A program made the translations under genes and the position numbers. The notes beneath the pieces are model-generated. The model saw nothing but the letters and a program-made list of their open reading frames with translations, ran no database searches and had not been told where the DNA came from. From assembly GCF_000972845.2 (NCBI RefSeq), contig NC_040016.1:3368701-3432700 (forward strand): a stretch of 64,000 bases of DNA. Direction: 5' to 3'. Source of the DNA: Larimichthys crocea. Its lineage: Eukaryota; Chordata; Actinopteri; Sciaenidae. Below are positions 14,385 through 26,730 of this stretch, one piece after another; within the stretch, counting starts at the first letter, position 1; every line of letters begins with the position of its first letter.

Positions 14385-15000
14385 ACAACTATTAAATGGA
14401 TTTGCTGTCCCAGCATAATGAATCCTGCAGAGTTGAGTGATTTCCAGACTTTTATCTCAAGCACCACCATCAGGACAAAAGAATCAACTATAAATATCTC
14501 AACATCTGCTCTATTGTATTGGCAGAAAATCTTCTACAGACCTTCATTGTTAACTTTTTGGATGATGCACCCAGTGACTGCAGTGATCTCTTTTCTTCTA
14601 GAGCCAAAATAGGGTTCACATTTGCTGTTTTGAGTAAAATGTTTCAACAATTATTGGATGGATTAGAATGAACTTTGGTACAGACATTCATGTCTCCCTC
14701 AGGATGAATTGTAGCTTTGGTGTTTACTTTTCATCAAGAGCCATCATCACGTCAAATTTTAAATGTATCCATTTTATTATCACTAAATGCAAAACTAAGC
14801 CTCAGCTTTTCTTTGTGTTGAATGCTAATTAACAAATGTCAACATACTATCTAGCTAAACTAAGATGCTGAAATAGCTGAACATCAGCGGTTTAGCATTG
14901 TCACTGTGACCATGTTAGTCCTGCCCAAGTACAGACTCAGAGAACTGAGTATAAATTTCTTATTTAAAATGGTCCTTGCATCCAGGCTGGAGCGACACTA
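14385..15000 (+). mobile_element. GCTAAC-rich dispersed repeat, plus orientation
   Basis: Two successive internal units begin TCAACAACTATTAAATGGAT and TCAACAATTATTGGATGGAT. The second continues into TTTGGTACAGACATTCATG, a CATCATCACGTCAAATTTTA segment and GCTAATTAACAAATGTCAAC before the AGTACAGACTCAGAG end. This is a very common non-coding spiny-rayed fish repeat by recall. The copy is diverged. Confidence 0.65.
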
Positions 15001-18000
15001 CACTGCCAGGAGATGACGTCTCGTTCTGAATATGTGAAGAATATTGTGGGAGGTGAAAATTCACAGCTAAAATGTGAAGCGTTATAAAGTTGAATCTTCA
15101 CAATAACAGATATTGGACTCATGTCATTTAATACATTTGATACTGATCAAAAGAGAGGAGGCATGGTTAAACAAATGACGGCATAACAAGACAGAAATAA
15201 TGGTGCGATGGTAAATTTGGAACAGAAAGTGAATGACAATTGCAGCCCTTTTTAGAGATTCAGACGATGAAATGTAATTAGGATTCAAATCAATAGAAGT
15301 GATCAATGCAGCTCTAAGTTGATACACCGCTGTGAGCCAACTCCTTGACATCGATTGGTTGACAGCACACAAATGCAGGCGGTTGGTCTGGCAGCAGGAG
15401 GAAAGACTGGAGGACTGGACCACTCGCTTACCAAATCAATTGCCACACTGCCCGAGGGGCAACTAAAGATCCACTTGCAGATCCTAATTCATTCACCCCT
15501 TCGCTTTCCATCCCCCTCCCTCCCTCCTTCCTTTTCTCCAAACGTTCATCCTCCTTCCGCTTTAGCGGGCTCAGCACATTTTAAGTCTTTCTTTACTCCG
15601 GAGAAACTTTGAAGTCAGGGATGTTTGTCTTGAGGTCTGGAAGGAAGTGGGTAATGGGATGAGAGGCCAGGTTTTTCCACAACTTTTAACAAATCCATTA
15701 TATCTAAATTCCACTGATGATATGATTTTCCTGCACACACACACACACAAATACACAATATGTTCCCTAGCAACACATTTAAATCAGTCAACGCAGAGGC
15801 CAGTTTTTGTAGGTGTAATCATTATGGGTGGGTGCATGCAGCCAGGTGCAAAGACTGCGAGCTGCACAGGGCTCAGAAAGAAGCAGGAAAGCTGCAGGAC
15901 TCGCTGAGCTCTAAATCTTTTTTTTTTTTTTTTTTGCCCTTCCTCTGTTAGTCTTTTACCAGCCTCTCACACAAGGGTGCCATCAGAGCATCAGAGGTGG
16001 CAGCATGTCTGTGTGGAATGCACTCTGGCAATTTACGGACACACTCACACGGTCAATAAATACTGTTGAGCCAGCGCTGGATCTCGCACATGTAAACTGT
16101 CCTTAAACTTGTCACATCTGACATGATTTGAGGCTGAACACACGCCGGAGGCTTTAGAGAAAGGAGCGCTCTATCGGTCTGGCAGCGAAACTCGTGGCAC
16201 TGACATATATAGGCATGCGCTGATATATTCACACAAAGACACACACTCCTCTGGCACATGCAGACCCAAACACATGGAACCACACATACAGAGTTTGTTA
16301 GACAATAGTCTGGACACTGCCTGGACCTGGCAGCCTAATATAAGTGTCCGAGTTAAAAATAAAAAAGGGAAGGCATGTTGCACAGCTGTGAGATGCTGGG
16401 AGATTTGTGTGCTGTCAGCCAACTTAAATCACAACAGCTGAGATGACAAGGCACTGCCTCTTAACTGCCTTTTCCTCTTCTCCCTTCTGTCATTCACTTG
16501 CTTTTTTATTCCCCTACTCCTCTAACTCAATCCACCACTACACCTTCAGCCATTTCTCTTCCCCATCTCTCTCCCCTGACACACATTTTGTCACTTCCAT
16601 CTTTTTTTCCTCTAGTCTAAAGATAATGCCACCCACTCCTTACAACAACGTTGGCAGCCCAACAAAGCAGCAGCACCCGAGGGAACGGAAAGACAGGATT
16701 CGAGTGATGCTTTAACTCAGTTGTCACTAGTCAGTCGTAATTCACTGTAAGTATCAGAGACAGATTTGCACACTGGGCAGTTGCTTAAAATTACACTCAC
16801 ACTTGTGAAAGCACAGATACAGCCAAACTGACACATGCACTGTGATTTGGCCAAAATGTCACGGTATGCACACCCTCCCAAAATTAAAACATTCCATAAT
16901 CCTCTAGGTAAGTCAACAGTGTCCTTAAGAAAACTAACCAATCACTGAGGGCATTAGCTATCAAGAACGAGGGTGTCAAAAAGCAGAATTTACACCACCC
17001 AGGGGAAAAGTCTTGACTCCCTGCCAAAGACAACTCTTCTCCACCAATCAGCACCTCATGAGCCGGCACGAACAAATCAGCAGCTGAATGAAAAGGATAA
17101 AAATGTTTAAAAGTTACTCACCGCTTCTCGCTTCCCCCCTGGCTGTGCTGGGAATGGGGTCGAGGTGTAGGGAGGCGGGAGTTGGTGGGGTTGGGGGGGG
17201 GGCACTAAACAACAGAAGGATCTCAGAGGGGGCAGAGAGAGCAGCAGCAGTGCGGCAGCCTGAAGCAAACACTTTCAACGGCTCCCCCTAATTGAAAAAA
17301 TCTGTTTTCATATCCCTCAGATGAGCGAGTGCAAGAGAGGAGAGGGAAAAGAAATAACTGCCTTGAGCTGAGGTGGTGAGGAGTAGACGAGCGGTCCTGC
17401 TCACAGATGGTCAGCAGCGTGTGAGTAAAACACCAAGAGGAAGTGAGAGAACGACAGAGTTTTTCAACAGACAAATGCAATCAGGGGTGACCACCAAGCT
17501 GGTTGCTGAGAGGGCAAACAGTCCACAACATTAACCCCTCCCACTGCCTGCAAACAGCAGTCAGCGTTTTTCCTAAGCCCCTTCCCCACATGCGCTTAAC
17601 CCGTAAATGTTCTGGCAGCTTTCTGCGCTGACATCATGTGGGAAATGAAACAGGCCTTCAGGCGTAAGAGGGTTTATGGCAATTTGCAGAGTCAGGACCA
17701 AGTAAGATTTCTACAAGTATCAGACCACATAGAAGAAATTCTTACATATCACATTTTCTTTGATTGCAGCAATCCCAAGAGATACAGAAGGTCCAGATCA
17801 AGTTGCAGGAAGCTCTGACAACCAAGACACGAAAGTTAGCGGTGATATGACAATATGCACAGCAAGACCAAATATAGAGGGAACGGTACAGATTTTTATA
17901 CAGATCACAATTTTCCACAAATGACCCTTCTCATTTGTCATAACAATCCCAACTCAAGTCCACTTAGAAGCTTTTCAGCTGTCATCAATGCTGACATGTG

Positions 18001-18364
18001 ATCTCAGTAGTTGTAATGATTTTATCCAGAATGTTATGACTTCCTGTCTGTGTTGGCTGAAAAGTATTTCAGTTCATTCTCGACCTTGGAAAAGGTCCAC
18101 TTACTTACATTTTCTTGGGATTTCAGCTCTATCACATAAAGTTCAGTTCTTAGTCATAGCCATACCACAGCTCGGTCAATAGATTCATCTCAACTGAGAA
18201 AAATCCATTTATGAAGACCATGCGATTTGGTTGAAAGCTCTAATCAAAGCTTGGATCTTGAGTTATTTCTAAGGTCAAGAATAGCCTTTGATGATTAATC
18301 AATCTCCTGTATATTTCTGGTAATCTTTGACCATAAAACACCTTCTGGATTTTTTTTGCATCAA
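15001..18364. other. no gene seen
   Basis: Mixed unique DNA with CT-rich patches at 15495-15550 and 16460-16620, a poly(T) run at 15919-15935 and a G-rich patch at 17140-17205 (GGGGTTGGGGGGGGGG). The G-rich patch could form a G-quadruplex but shows no other structure. Confidence 0.6.
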
Positions 18365-18645
18365 AAAGAGCTGTGAAAATTAATTGATTAACCGATTCAC
18401 AGAAAAATAATCACCAAATATTTTCATAATCAATCATAATCAATCTTTAAACCAATTTTCAAACACAAATGTGAGAATTTGCTGCTTTTCTCGGTCTTGT
18501 GTGATGGCAAACTGGTTATCTTTGATTTATCTCTTTTAATCATTGCATTTTTTCCTGCTTTTTGACATTTTATGGACTAATTGTATGAGCAAGAAATAAA
18601 TGGCTGTTGAAATTACCATTTGTAGCCCTAAATGTGATGCAAAAA
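18365..18645. mobile_element. hAT-like non-autonomous element (CGATTAAT family), diverged
   Basis: One end is AGCTGTGAAAATTAATTGAT with AACCGATTCACAGAAAAATAA. The middle has TTTGCTGCTTTTCTCGGTCT and TGACATTTTATGGACTAATT. The other end is TTGAAATTACCATTTGTAGC followed by CCTA. These are landmarks of a widespread fish element whose ends read GCTGCAACTAACGATTA; the superfamily assignment is from memory. Confidence 0.6.
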
Positions 18646-20157
18646 AAAGTGAATCCCTACGAAGCTATTTTATATAGCTTCAGCAAGTTAATTTCCAGAA
18701 CTGGTTTCTTAAGCTAAATGTGGAAAAAACTAATCCAGAAGATAAATCATCTGAATTAATGTAAATCTGACATCTCATTCCAATAACAGGCTATAAAAAG
18801 TCTTGCTAACTTCCTCATGTAATTTATGTGAGATATCAAGCCATCAGACTTTGAAAGGATTGTGCAAAATATTGATTGATGTCTGTTCCACACGGCAATA
18901 CTTGAGCCTGAAGACTTGGATATTATATAAGTACACTGCGTGTATAGCAAAAGCTGCTTGAATTTGAATGCAAATTAGGGGTCTTCAGTTGTACAATGAC
19001 TGATCTTTAGGTTTATAGAGAGTACTAGTGTAGTATTCCCTCTTCAGCAGTCAATCAGTCCATTCTCCCTTGTCTAAATCCACGGGGGCAGCAGTCTATG
19101 GAAACATCTGCTAGAGCGCTTTCCAAAAGCTCTCTTCTGTAAAAGCTGGACTAATGTACATTCAGTGAGCAGCGGATAACTTAAATCAGCCCAAGTTGAC
19201 TGTGACCTTGTAATGGGTCTCTGAATGCCAAATCCTAAACTAACCATAGCCCAAAATGGCCGACTCTGAAGGGAGGTTTCCCCACATCCCTCCCTGCCAG
19301 TCATATGTCAAATAAATACAGGAAGAGAAACGGTGAGGGAGAGAGTGAACACAGGAAAGAGTGATCTATCTCCATGCGGTCCGAGGTTGAGGTTTCTGGC
19401 AATGTCAGCGACTGTGATGTGGGCAGAATGTCATCACTTCTTCTGTGGCGCTCACACTGTGCACCCACTGTTCTCGGGAGTGTGGGATAGCCAGACCCAC
19501 AGCTGTAAATCTTGAGGGAACAAACGGGGCCAAGAGGCGAGGCTCCTGTCCACACCTGACAACAAAGACCTGTGCTGTTTCTGCTGACGAAACGCACAGG
19601 TATTCACATAACATTTGCATTTCACAAGCACAGACAAAAAAAACACATGCACACAAATAAAACGAGGCAAAGACACAGGGAAAAACTAAACAAAAAGACG
19701 CTCAGGCGTGTTGCTCAGCCAAAGAAAATTATGCTTACACAATGCCAGTCACCGGCCTTAATGAAACACAACATTTATGTAGATTAAATCAGTTACAGGC
19801 AATAAGCCATAACAACTCATGTTCTCTCTCCTGCTACTATGGAAACGGAACTGCTGCAGTCCACATCATTCAAATCTGGTACAAAAGCTTACCATCACGC
19901 ACAAAATATGCTGCGAATCACCCTGCTGTGCGAGCCACAATTAGTCCCATTCGTACAGAAAAAAACAGCAGAAATGACCAGGAAAAAGGCACCACCTGGC
20001 TGACACGCATGAGCTCTCTTGCGGCAAAAAATCCCTCACGCCTCAATTTCCTAATGACCGACCTAATGCTTTTCAAAAAATTAGATCATTTATCACTGTT
20101 AAAAACAAGACGTGCGTGAAGAGGGCCTGAGGTGCGTCCAGGAAGAAGGAAGAAAGT
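18646..20157. other. no gene seen
   Basis: Unique DNA with several short open frames at 19300-19680 in both strands, none with recognisable motifs or paired splice sites. Confidence 0.55.
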
Positions 20158-20183
20158 AAAAGAAAGAAAGAAAGAAAGAAAAG
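20158..20183. repeat. (GAAA)n microsatellite
   Basis: This is about six AAAG/GAAA units immediately before repeat copy A. It is the boundary of the duplicated block. Confidence 0.9.
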
Positions 20184-20587
20184 GAAAAACGCCCCCTCAT
20201 TTCTACATCTCACCACAGAAAGGATAAGTCATGTACTCATCCCACTCTTCCCTTCAGGAACAAATGAAGTTATCAATCAAACCCACAGTCCCACGGAGAG
20301 AGGGAAGAGAAGGCCAGAGGCATACAGAGAGCAATGCTGAGGCGGCCAAAACCACTCAGAGAATACAGGCTGATTGTTTTGAGAAAGAGCCTTAAAGCCC
20401 AGCATCAGACAGCGGATACATGTAGCTTACATATCAATTTTATGTTTGAATATATTTGTATATATGCAAGTGTAAATCACACTGCTGTGACAACATTAAG
20501 CACAAGACATATCCCAAGATGTATTTAACCTCTTCAACTCTGTCCTTAGATGGCATTACATATCATGCTAGCTTGCTGGGAGGGGGT
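20184..20587 (+). repeat. 404-bp direct repeat, copy A
   Basis: This unit begins GAAAAACGCCCCCTC just after a (GAAA)n run and ends GGGAGGGGGT. It recurs at 20787-21198 with only two single-base deletions and one A/G substitution in about 400 bases. It contains no gene or repeat family I recognise. It appears to be the locus's own unique sequence, with the SINE beginning 70 bases further on. Confidence 0.9.
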
Positions 20588-20656
20588 TAGATAATTAAAT
20601 AAACATAAAAAAAAACATGCATGCAGTATCAATGTGTATTTAAATATTTCTGCATA

Positions 20657-20786
20657 AGGGGGCGGGGTTTAGCTCAGCTGGTAGAGCAGCCGCCCCATGT
20701 GCGAAGGCTCAGTCCTTGCTGTGGAAGCCCAGGGTTCGAAACCGACCTGTGGCTCTTTCCCGCATGTCATTCCCCATCTTTCTCTC
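20657..20786 (+). mobile_element. tRNA-derived SINE, 5' part
   Basis: A tRNA-like head has an A box (TAGCTCAGCTGGTAGAG at 20670-20686) and a B box (GGTTCGAAACC at 20733-20743). These are the internal pol III promoter elements. The anticodon arm is degenerate and the body continues into GGCTCTTTCCCGCATGTCATTCC, which is SINE body rather than tRNA. Just before the head is TTTCTGCATA, which resembles TTTGCATA after the tail at 21307-21310; this pair is a candidate target-site duplication. The body is interrupted at 20786 by a copy of nearby genomic sequence. Confidence 0.85.
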
Positions 20787-21198
20787 GAAAAACGCCCCCT
20801 CATTTCTACATCTCACCACAGAAAGGATAAGTCATGTACTCATCCCACTCTTCCCTTCAGGAACAAATGAAGTTATCAATCAAACCCACAGTCCCACGGA
20901 GAGAGGGAAGAGAAGGCCAGAGGCATACAGAGAGCAATGCGAGGCGGCCAAAACCACTCAGAGAATACAGGCTGATTGTTTGAGAAAGAGCCTTAAAGCC
21001 CGGCATCAGACAGCGGATACATGTAGCTTACATATCAATTTNNNNNNNNNNTATGTTTGAATATATTTGTATATATGCAAGTGTAAATCACACTGCTGTG
21101 ACAACATTAAGCACAAGACATATCCCAAGATGTATTTAACCTCTTCAACTCTGTCCTTAGATGGCATTACATATCATGCTAGCTTGCTGGGAGGGGGT
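20787..21198 (+). repeat. 404-bp direct repeat, copy B, inside the SINE
   Basis: This is a near-identical second copy of 20184-20587, placed in the middle of the SINE body and containing ten N bases. Comparison with copy A shows that no sequence is missing at the N run. The near-identity means the duplication is very young or is an assembly product. Confidence 0.9.
21042..21051. other. assembly gap (10 N)
   Basis: There are ten N bases in repeat copy B. The bases on either side join seamlessly in copy A (…CAATTT then TATGTTT…), so the true gap is zero bases relative to copy A and the N run is a placeholder. Confidence 0.98.
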
Positions 21199-21302
21199 GG
21201 CTCTTTCCCACATGTCATTCCCCATCTTTCTCTCCACACATTCCTGTCAATCTTCAAGCTGTCTCTGTCAAATAAAGCTTGAAGAGGCCAAAAAATATAT
21301 AT
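21199..21302 (+). mobile_element. tRNA-derived SINE, 3' part and tail
   Basis: This resumes the SINE body. Its first 36 bases repeat 20751-20786 with one G-to-A difference. It then runs through CTGTCAAATAAAGCTTGAAG to an AT-rich tail. Together with the 5' part it makes one SINE split by the 412-base insert at 20787-21198. Confidence 0.8.
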
Positions 21303-22494
21303 AATTTGCATACTGGGATCACTAAACAGTGTTACAAATGCATAAATTTGGTAAGAAAGCTGAGACTCTGGAGATTCAATGAGCCCAACTGAATTTGTGT
21401 CTAAGTGTTAGTCCGTATAGTAGATGTTTCATTGTCGTGAGACCATTTTTTAAAAACTTTACTGTATAAAATAATCTATGGTGACCTCTAGGATAACCAC
21501 AGCCTCAAACATTGTGACCACAAACTACAGACCTAGAGCATTCAGAAGATGTATGGCTCTTTATTATATATTGACAATTAGAGGGTAACTGAGCAATTTT
21601 CAAAACAGAATTTCCTCACCATCCAATTGCAGAAAAATGCAAATACAAAACTCTCAAAAGGTTTTAAAACCAAACTACAGCATGAATGTTTCTCAAGGTC
21701 TTAGGTGTTACGATGGAGGATTTTTTGTTAATTTTGGTGAAATTTTGCACAAAATCAAATGATATCCCCTGTGTAACAAATGATGTCAACCCAAAAAAGT
21801 TGCTGCAACAATTTCTGATGCATGATACAGCATGGGAATGCCATCATATATACGATATGGCATAATGCGCTCAGTTTACCCATGCCTAATCAAAGCATTA
21901 TATTTATGACAGAAGTTAAAAACAGGGTTAAAACTTGAAAACAAGAAAAAGAAGTTACAGTATATATAAGTTATAGCAGTCTCACAAAAAGGTGTTTTCC
22001 CTCATTAATATGGAAATACAGTACGCTCCAACATCTGTTGAGTTCTAAAACAGCTTTTTCTATTGTTGAGTTATTGTATGTATACCAGTGTAAGGACTTG
22101 TCTAGAATCAGACAACACCATGACGACGTAATGTACTACATACCCTGGAGCACATAAGAAAACAATATAACTGTCAGAACAGAAATTATTTTTCCCCACC
22201 AAACAGCCAGATGCTGTTCATAACATCAATTTGATGGAATCTGTGGAAATGCAGAGAAAAGAGAAAAAGGGGGTGCACACATCATCAGTTGACATGCCTA
22301 CCTGTATGAATCAAGTTTCCTTTGGTCTTACAGAGAAGGCTCTGTTGCACAAATTGTGAAGTCATTGTGTCATTCTAAAAACAGGCTTTAGCAAATTACA
22401 GAATAGAGAATGAATGAATGAACTTAAAAGGAAAAAAAAGAAAGTTAAAAAGACAAACACCACAAAAAAGCAAGTCTATAAAAATGTGTTTTAA
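21303..22494. other. no gene seen
   Basis: AT-rich unique DNA between the SINE and the LINE relic. A-rich runs near 22430-22490 may be the remnant 3' side of the minus-strand LINE. Confidence 0.6.
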
Positions 22495-22734
22495 GAAGTA
22501 ACTTAAAAGAATTCACTGATTCTGCGAGCCTAGGACGCTCCAAAGTCGAGGGGCCCTGATGGCAAACGCCTGGTCACCTTTGGAACAGCCAGAAGGGAAC
22601 CACCTGAGGACCTTAGGCTAGCTCTTAAGGTGTCAATATCTCTGATATGTAACTTGGAGACAACCCCTGACGTGCCTTAAAAGTGATCAGTAAAATCTTA
22701 AAATCAATTCTAAAATGAACAGGGAGCCAGTGAA

Positions 22735-22826
22735 GAGAAGCTAAGATTGGTGTAATGTGCTGTCGTCTGTTAAATCCAGTGAGAAGCTAAGATTGGTGTA
22801 ATGTGCTGTCGTCTGTTAAATCCAGT
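22735..22826. repeat. perfect 46-bp tandem duplication in LINE relic
   Basis: The unit from GAGAAGCTAAGATT to AAATCCAGT occurs twice back to back (22735-22780 and 22781-22826) with no mismatch. Because 46 is not a multiple of three, it shifts the LINE reading frame. The identity shows it arose after the element died. Confidence 0.95.
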
Positions 22827-22953
22827 AAGAAGCCTAGCTGCTGCATTTTGCACAAGTTGGAGGCGAGAGAGTGATTTCTGATTTATGCCAGAGAGAAGTG
22901 AGTTACAATAGTTTAGTCTGGAAAATATTAGTGCATGTATAGACTGAACTACT

Positions 22954-23511
22954 TTATTGATATGTTTTTCGAAGCTGAGGTTTGAATAAAAAATTACGGG
23001 CAGTGGGCGTTACGCAGTTGGCATAGGGACCAAGAGAGGTTAGAATGGAACTGGTGTGGATAGGGGGATTAAGCAATATGATTTCAGATTCTGAGTTGTT
23101 GAGTTTCAGGAGATTTTGTGCCATCCAGTAGTTCACATCACTAAGGCAGTCTAAAACAGCAGCTAGGCTTCTAGGGTCAGCTGGTCTCAGGGGGAGGTAT
23201 ATCGGTGTGTCATCTGCATAACAATGAAAAGAAAAATTGTGGCGTTCAATTATATGGCCAAGAGGGAGAATATAAATAGAAAATAAAACTGGACCTAAAA
23301 CTGAACCTTGCGGTACACCACAGGTAATGTGAGCGGACGAAGAAGAATAATTACCTGTGGTGACCGAGAAGGTTCTTCCTAAAAGATAAGAGTAAAACCA
23401 ACCAAGTGCAGAGTCTTTGATGCCCACCCAGGTTTTAAGACGGTTAATGGAAATGGAGTGATCTATAGTGTCAAAAGTTGCACTGAGGTCTAAAAGAATT
23501 AAATGATGCAC
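22954..23511 (-). pseudogene. reverse transcriptase core fragment of L2/CR1-like LINE
   Basis: The 185-residue frame begins with LILLDLSATFDTIDH, the RT fingers/palm block with a catalytic aspartate in LDLSAxFDTIDH. It continues with CGVPQGSVLGPVLFSIY, the VPQGS-LGP block, and FHCYADDTPIYLPL, the YADD catalytic box. These motifs appear in canonical order and spacing. The RT would copy element RNA at a nicked genomic target. The C-terminus runs out of frame after ILLNPP, so the protein is not functional. Overall the RT core is moderately well preserved, with the YADD intact. Confidence 0.92.
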
Positions 23512-23520
23512 TGTCTGTCG

Positions 23521-25639
23521 TAAAAAAACACTCCCTTCTCTAAAACCCCCAAAGAGATAGATAGATTATTTTGAATGAAAACATACAGTATGACCTTGCA
23601 ATAATGAAACATTTAAACAAAGGTTAGCTTCTGAAATCTCTGCTTCATGAAACCAGTGAAGTGTGCGTCGTCTAGACACTCTCCAAGGCCACGCTTATCA
23701 CATGTAACCACAAAAAGGCCTGGAATTTGTCTTATGACCCGGGATGTCCACACCGCTCACCAGTGAACTCATCATCTCATGGTTTCTGGCTGTCAGTTCC
23801 TTTAGCTTATTAGCTTGGCTGCGTTTCTCCCTCAGACAGAGGGGTGGGTGATGAGAGGGGCGGTGAGGTTAAAGACCACAAACTGAGCTTCAGCCAAGAA
23901 AGACATAGAAAGGGAAGGAAAGATGGAGGAAGAAGAAGAGAGACACAGACCGAGATATTTGTGCTTTTGTTTGAAGGAGAGTAAAAACAAAGAGCGATGA
24001 GGAGAGAGAGAGGAAAATAAATGGAGTGTGTGGCTGGGAGAGGATTCAAGAGACTGAAATAGAGAGGGATGAGAAGAAGGAGTTTGCACCCCTTTTTCTC
24101 TTCCCTCTGGCCTGGCATTCAGCCTTTTGGCAGAACCTGTGGTATCCACTGCATATGGGTAACCCTGCAGACACACTAAAGGAGCAAAGTTAAAGCAACA
24201 CTGCAAATGTTGAGGGGATTTTCGAGGCAGGGTTTCAAGGCTTTTTTAAAGATTTTTTATGAAAAACAAAGTCTGAGGCACCGCACCACAACTAACTGAG
24301 GAGCCAAGATTGGGCCTTATTAGCCAGAATAATTTTCACAGCTGTTTCCGATCCATTTGTACTTCATGTGGAGAAACAGTGGGGAGAGAAGTGGAAAAGT
24401 GAGGAAACAAAAGTATGGAAGGAAAGGAGAAGAGCAGAGGCAAAAAGAGAGCACGGAAGAGCAGAGATGCTGTCTGCCACTGACAATAATTCAACAAGCA
24501 ATCACCATTTAACTCCATGCACACACAGAAAGACACACACAGAAGACACACAGTCCTACAGAAGTTAAAAACATGCTCAGTGAGCTCTTGAAGGCCTTCT
24601 ACTTAGAGGAAGGCTTGGATTTCACAACGCCCAGCTGTTTCACTTGCACAAGTAAAGCCCATTAAAATTCCTTCTTACAGTGAAGAGGAATCGCTGCGCA
24701 CACACAAACACACACATAAACACACCTCCAGTCTATACGGGAATGAGCTCAAGGCAGTAGAAGATCAAGTCATTAAGTTCATAAGGGCTCTTGTTTCCTC
24801 TGTATCTTTTAATCCCTTCTTCTCTCTTTCTGTCTCATCTTTCAATCTGTCCCCCTCTCATTCCCTCAATGGATCTTAAATCTCTGGGGAACAATGGACA
24901 CACACACACACACATTTCCTCACAGCACATTCACACACACTCCCACATGCACTTTCATAGTCTCCCCAGTTAGTCACTGTCTCATCATTAACTGTCCCGT
25001 CCACCCCCAGCTGAGTACACACACACCAGCTAATAACCTGTGCACAGTGGCTGTCATGGGTGTCAATCAAACAAAACAGAAAGACAGTACATTACAGTAA
25101 AGCAAACACCAGTAGACTGCTTAATGAGAAAGACTTGATGCAATAAGTTTGTTCTAATAACTGAGAATGATGGATGAAAGGTGCAAGAGGTGAATGTAAA
25201 GAGCTACTCTGCAACATCGTAATGAAGACATAGGGGAAATAGATTTCGACTTGACATGTTTATATTCCACTTTCCATGAGGTTTAGAGAGATAACTAGGA
25301 ATGCATTTTAATATATCATTCAAAAGGAAAAGAAACAATTTTTAATGATCTAGTTGCCTGTCACATTTCTATATGAATAAATGTAAACTGGTGCCAATTT
25401 AGGCTGAAACATCTAATCTACAATTTTCGAAACAGTTACTGCGTTTCTGCCACACAAGGATACTGGGTAACAATACTGGATTTACTAGGTAGTGCAAAAC
25501 AAAAGCATTACAGCAAGAAATGATATTTGGAACCAAGTGGGATACCACTTTAAAATCTGTACCTCTAAAACCAGATGTTATACTTCTGGCCAATAATCAA
25601 ACCCAAGTAGAGGTTTCTCTCCTGTTTCCATTACCACTG
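23521..25639. other. no gene seen
   Basis: A purine-rich block at 23870-24080 (minus-strand CT) and small CA runs at 24700-24725 and 24898-24913. The minus-strand frames here are Ser/Leu-rich translations of the CT composition. Confidence 0.6.
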
Positions 25640-25860
25640 ACTCCTTTCCTTGCTGTCTCATTGAAAACAAATGCTGCAGAGAAAGGATGCTGGCTTTCCA
25701 TAAAGCATTACAATGCAGTGTGCCTCAGGGGTCTATTCTTGGGCCACTATTATGTTTTTTATATAAACGGTATAGCAAATGTGGCCAATGTAGTTTCTCT
25801 CTTAATGTTTGCTGTTAACATAGCATTGTTTCTTTTACACTCAAATCTGAACTAACTTAG
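25640..25860 (+). mobile_element. LINE reverse transcriptase fragment
   Basis: On the plus strand, QCSVPQGSILGPLL is encoded at 25711-25752, the RT VPQGS-LGP block. After a frameshift, INGIANVANVVSLLMFAVN follows, corresponding to the INDI…LLFADD region. The catalytic aspartates are replaced (FAVN instead of FADD). It is a short decayed relic of a LINE different in sequence from the one at 22.5-23.5 kb and in opposite orientation. Boundaries are approximate. Confidence 0.7.
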
Positions 25861-26675
25861 CTGAGGTTTTCTGGACAATGTCCATCTATTCATTTTTTAT
25901 CTATAGTTACTTCCCATACTACAACTGGTGAGTCCATATTCCACAATCCTTCAGAAAAAGTCAACATTTCCCAAAACATATTGTTAGCCCATGCAAAATC
26001 CATTCTTCCCATTAGCCCTTTTATATATTTATTTGAACAATAAAGTCATTCCATCATTTCAAGTCTTATTTTGAAATTATTTCACAGATTAATCCCAACT
26101 CAATCAGTCATCCAGACATCTTCATTTTCCAAAATATCTCAGAAAGGAGAGGTCACTTTTCAATTAGACAGAGGGGTCCTAACTCCTTGTTTGGTTTACA
26201 TATTGCATTTGTTTTATTGTCATGTAAAAGAACTTTTTAAAAAGACTGAAAATTAAAATGTGCTGTAAAAGATCCTCAAGTTAGAAAGTTCAGAAATGTA
26301 ATTTCTGTTGTTTTCAAGAGAACATAGTGTTCCAAATGTCTAAAATGTGGTGAATCAGATTCCGGTCAGGGTCATCACGTCATCAACCTCCCAGCAGGAG
26401 TCCTAAAGAAACACACAAACAGTCTCCCACTCATACCTAGACACACTGATATATGAGCACACATACCTAGTTGAGTAATCAACCTCTGGCCGTGATTGCA
26501 GACAGTCCATCTGCAGTATGTTTTCATGTTAGGAATTAAACACAGAGACAAAAAAGGTATGATGAAATCACACACAGACACACACACACTAACCCAGCCA
26601 TGTCTGATTAGGCCATGACCTGAGTGAACCTTGACCTGTTTGGATTATCTGTGTGTGGGGTCATATTTGTGTGTA

Positions 26676-26680
<5 letters not shown>

Positions 26681-26728
<48 letters not shown>
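26681..26728. repeat. (GT)n microsatellite
   Basis: Uninterrupted GT for 48 bases, with smaller GT runs on both sides. Confidence 0.98.

Positions 26729-26730
<2 letters not shown>

Larger units (their letters stand above)
22495..23520 (-). mobile_element. L2/CR1-like non-LTR retrotransposon, 5'-truncated relic
   Basis: Read on the minus strand, an RT core (23511-22954) is followed by the C-terminal tail of the same ORF (about 22930-22510) in other frames. The tail includes HITPILASLHWLPVHF then RIDFKILLITFKARQGL, typical of fish L2-like elements. The element lacks its endonuclease domain and 5' end, carries frameshifts and stops, and contains a 46-bp tandem duplication, so it is dead. It lies antisense to the plus strand and so in the same orientation as the prickle-like gene. 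Confidence 0.88.

Noticed and set aside
20661..20745. Possible tRNA gene
   Set aside because: A and B boxes are present, but the anticodon region does not fold and the sequence runs on into a SINE body and tail.
22735..22826. CRISPR-like repeats
   Set aside because: Only two adjacent copies with no spacer, in a vertebrate LINE; a tandem duplication.
23832..24206. 124-codon minus-strand frame
   Set aside because: Ser/Leu/Pro-rich translation of a CT-rich tract with no domain.
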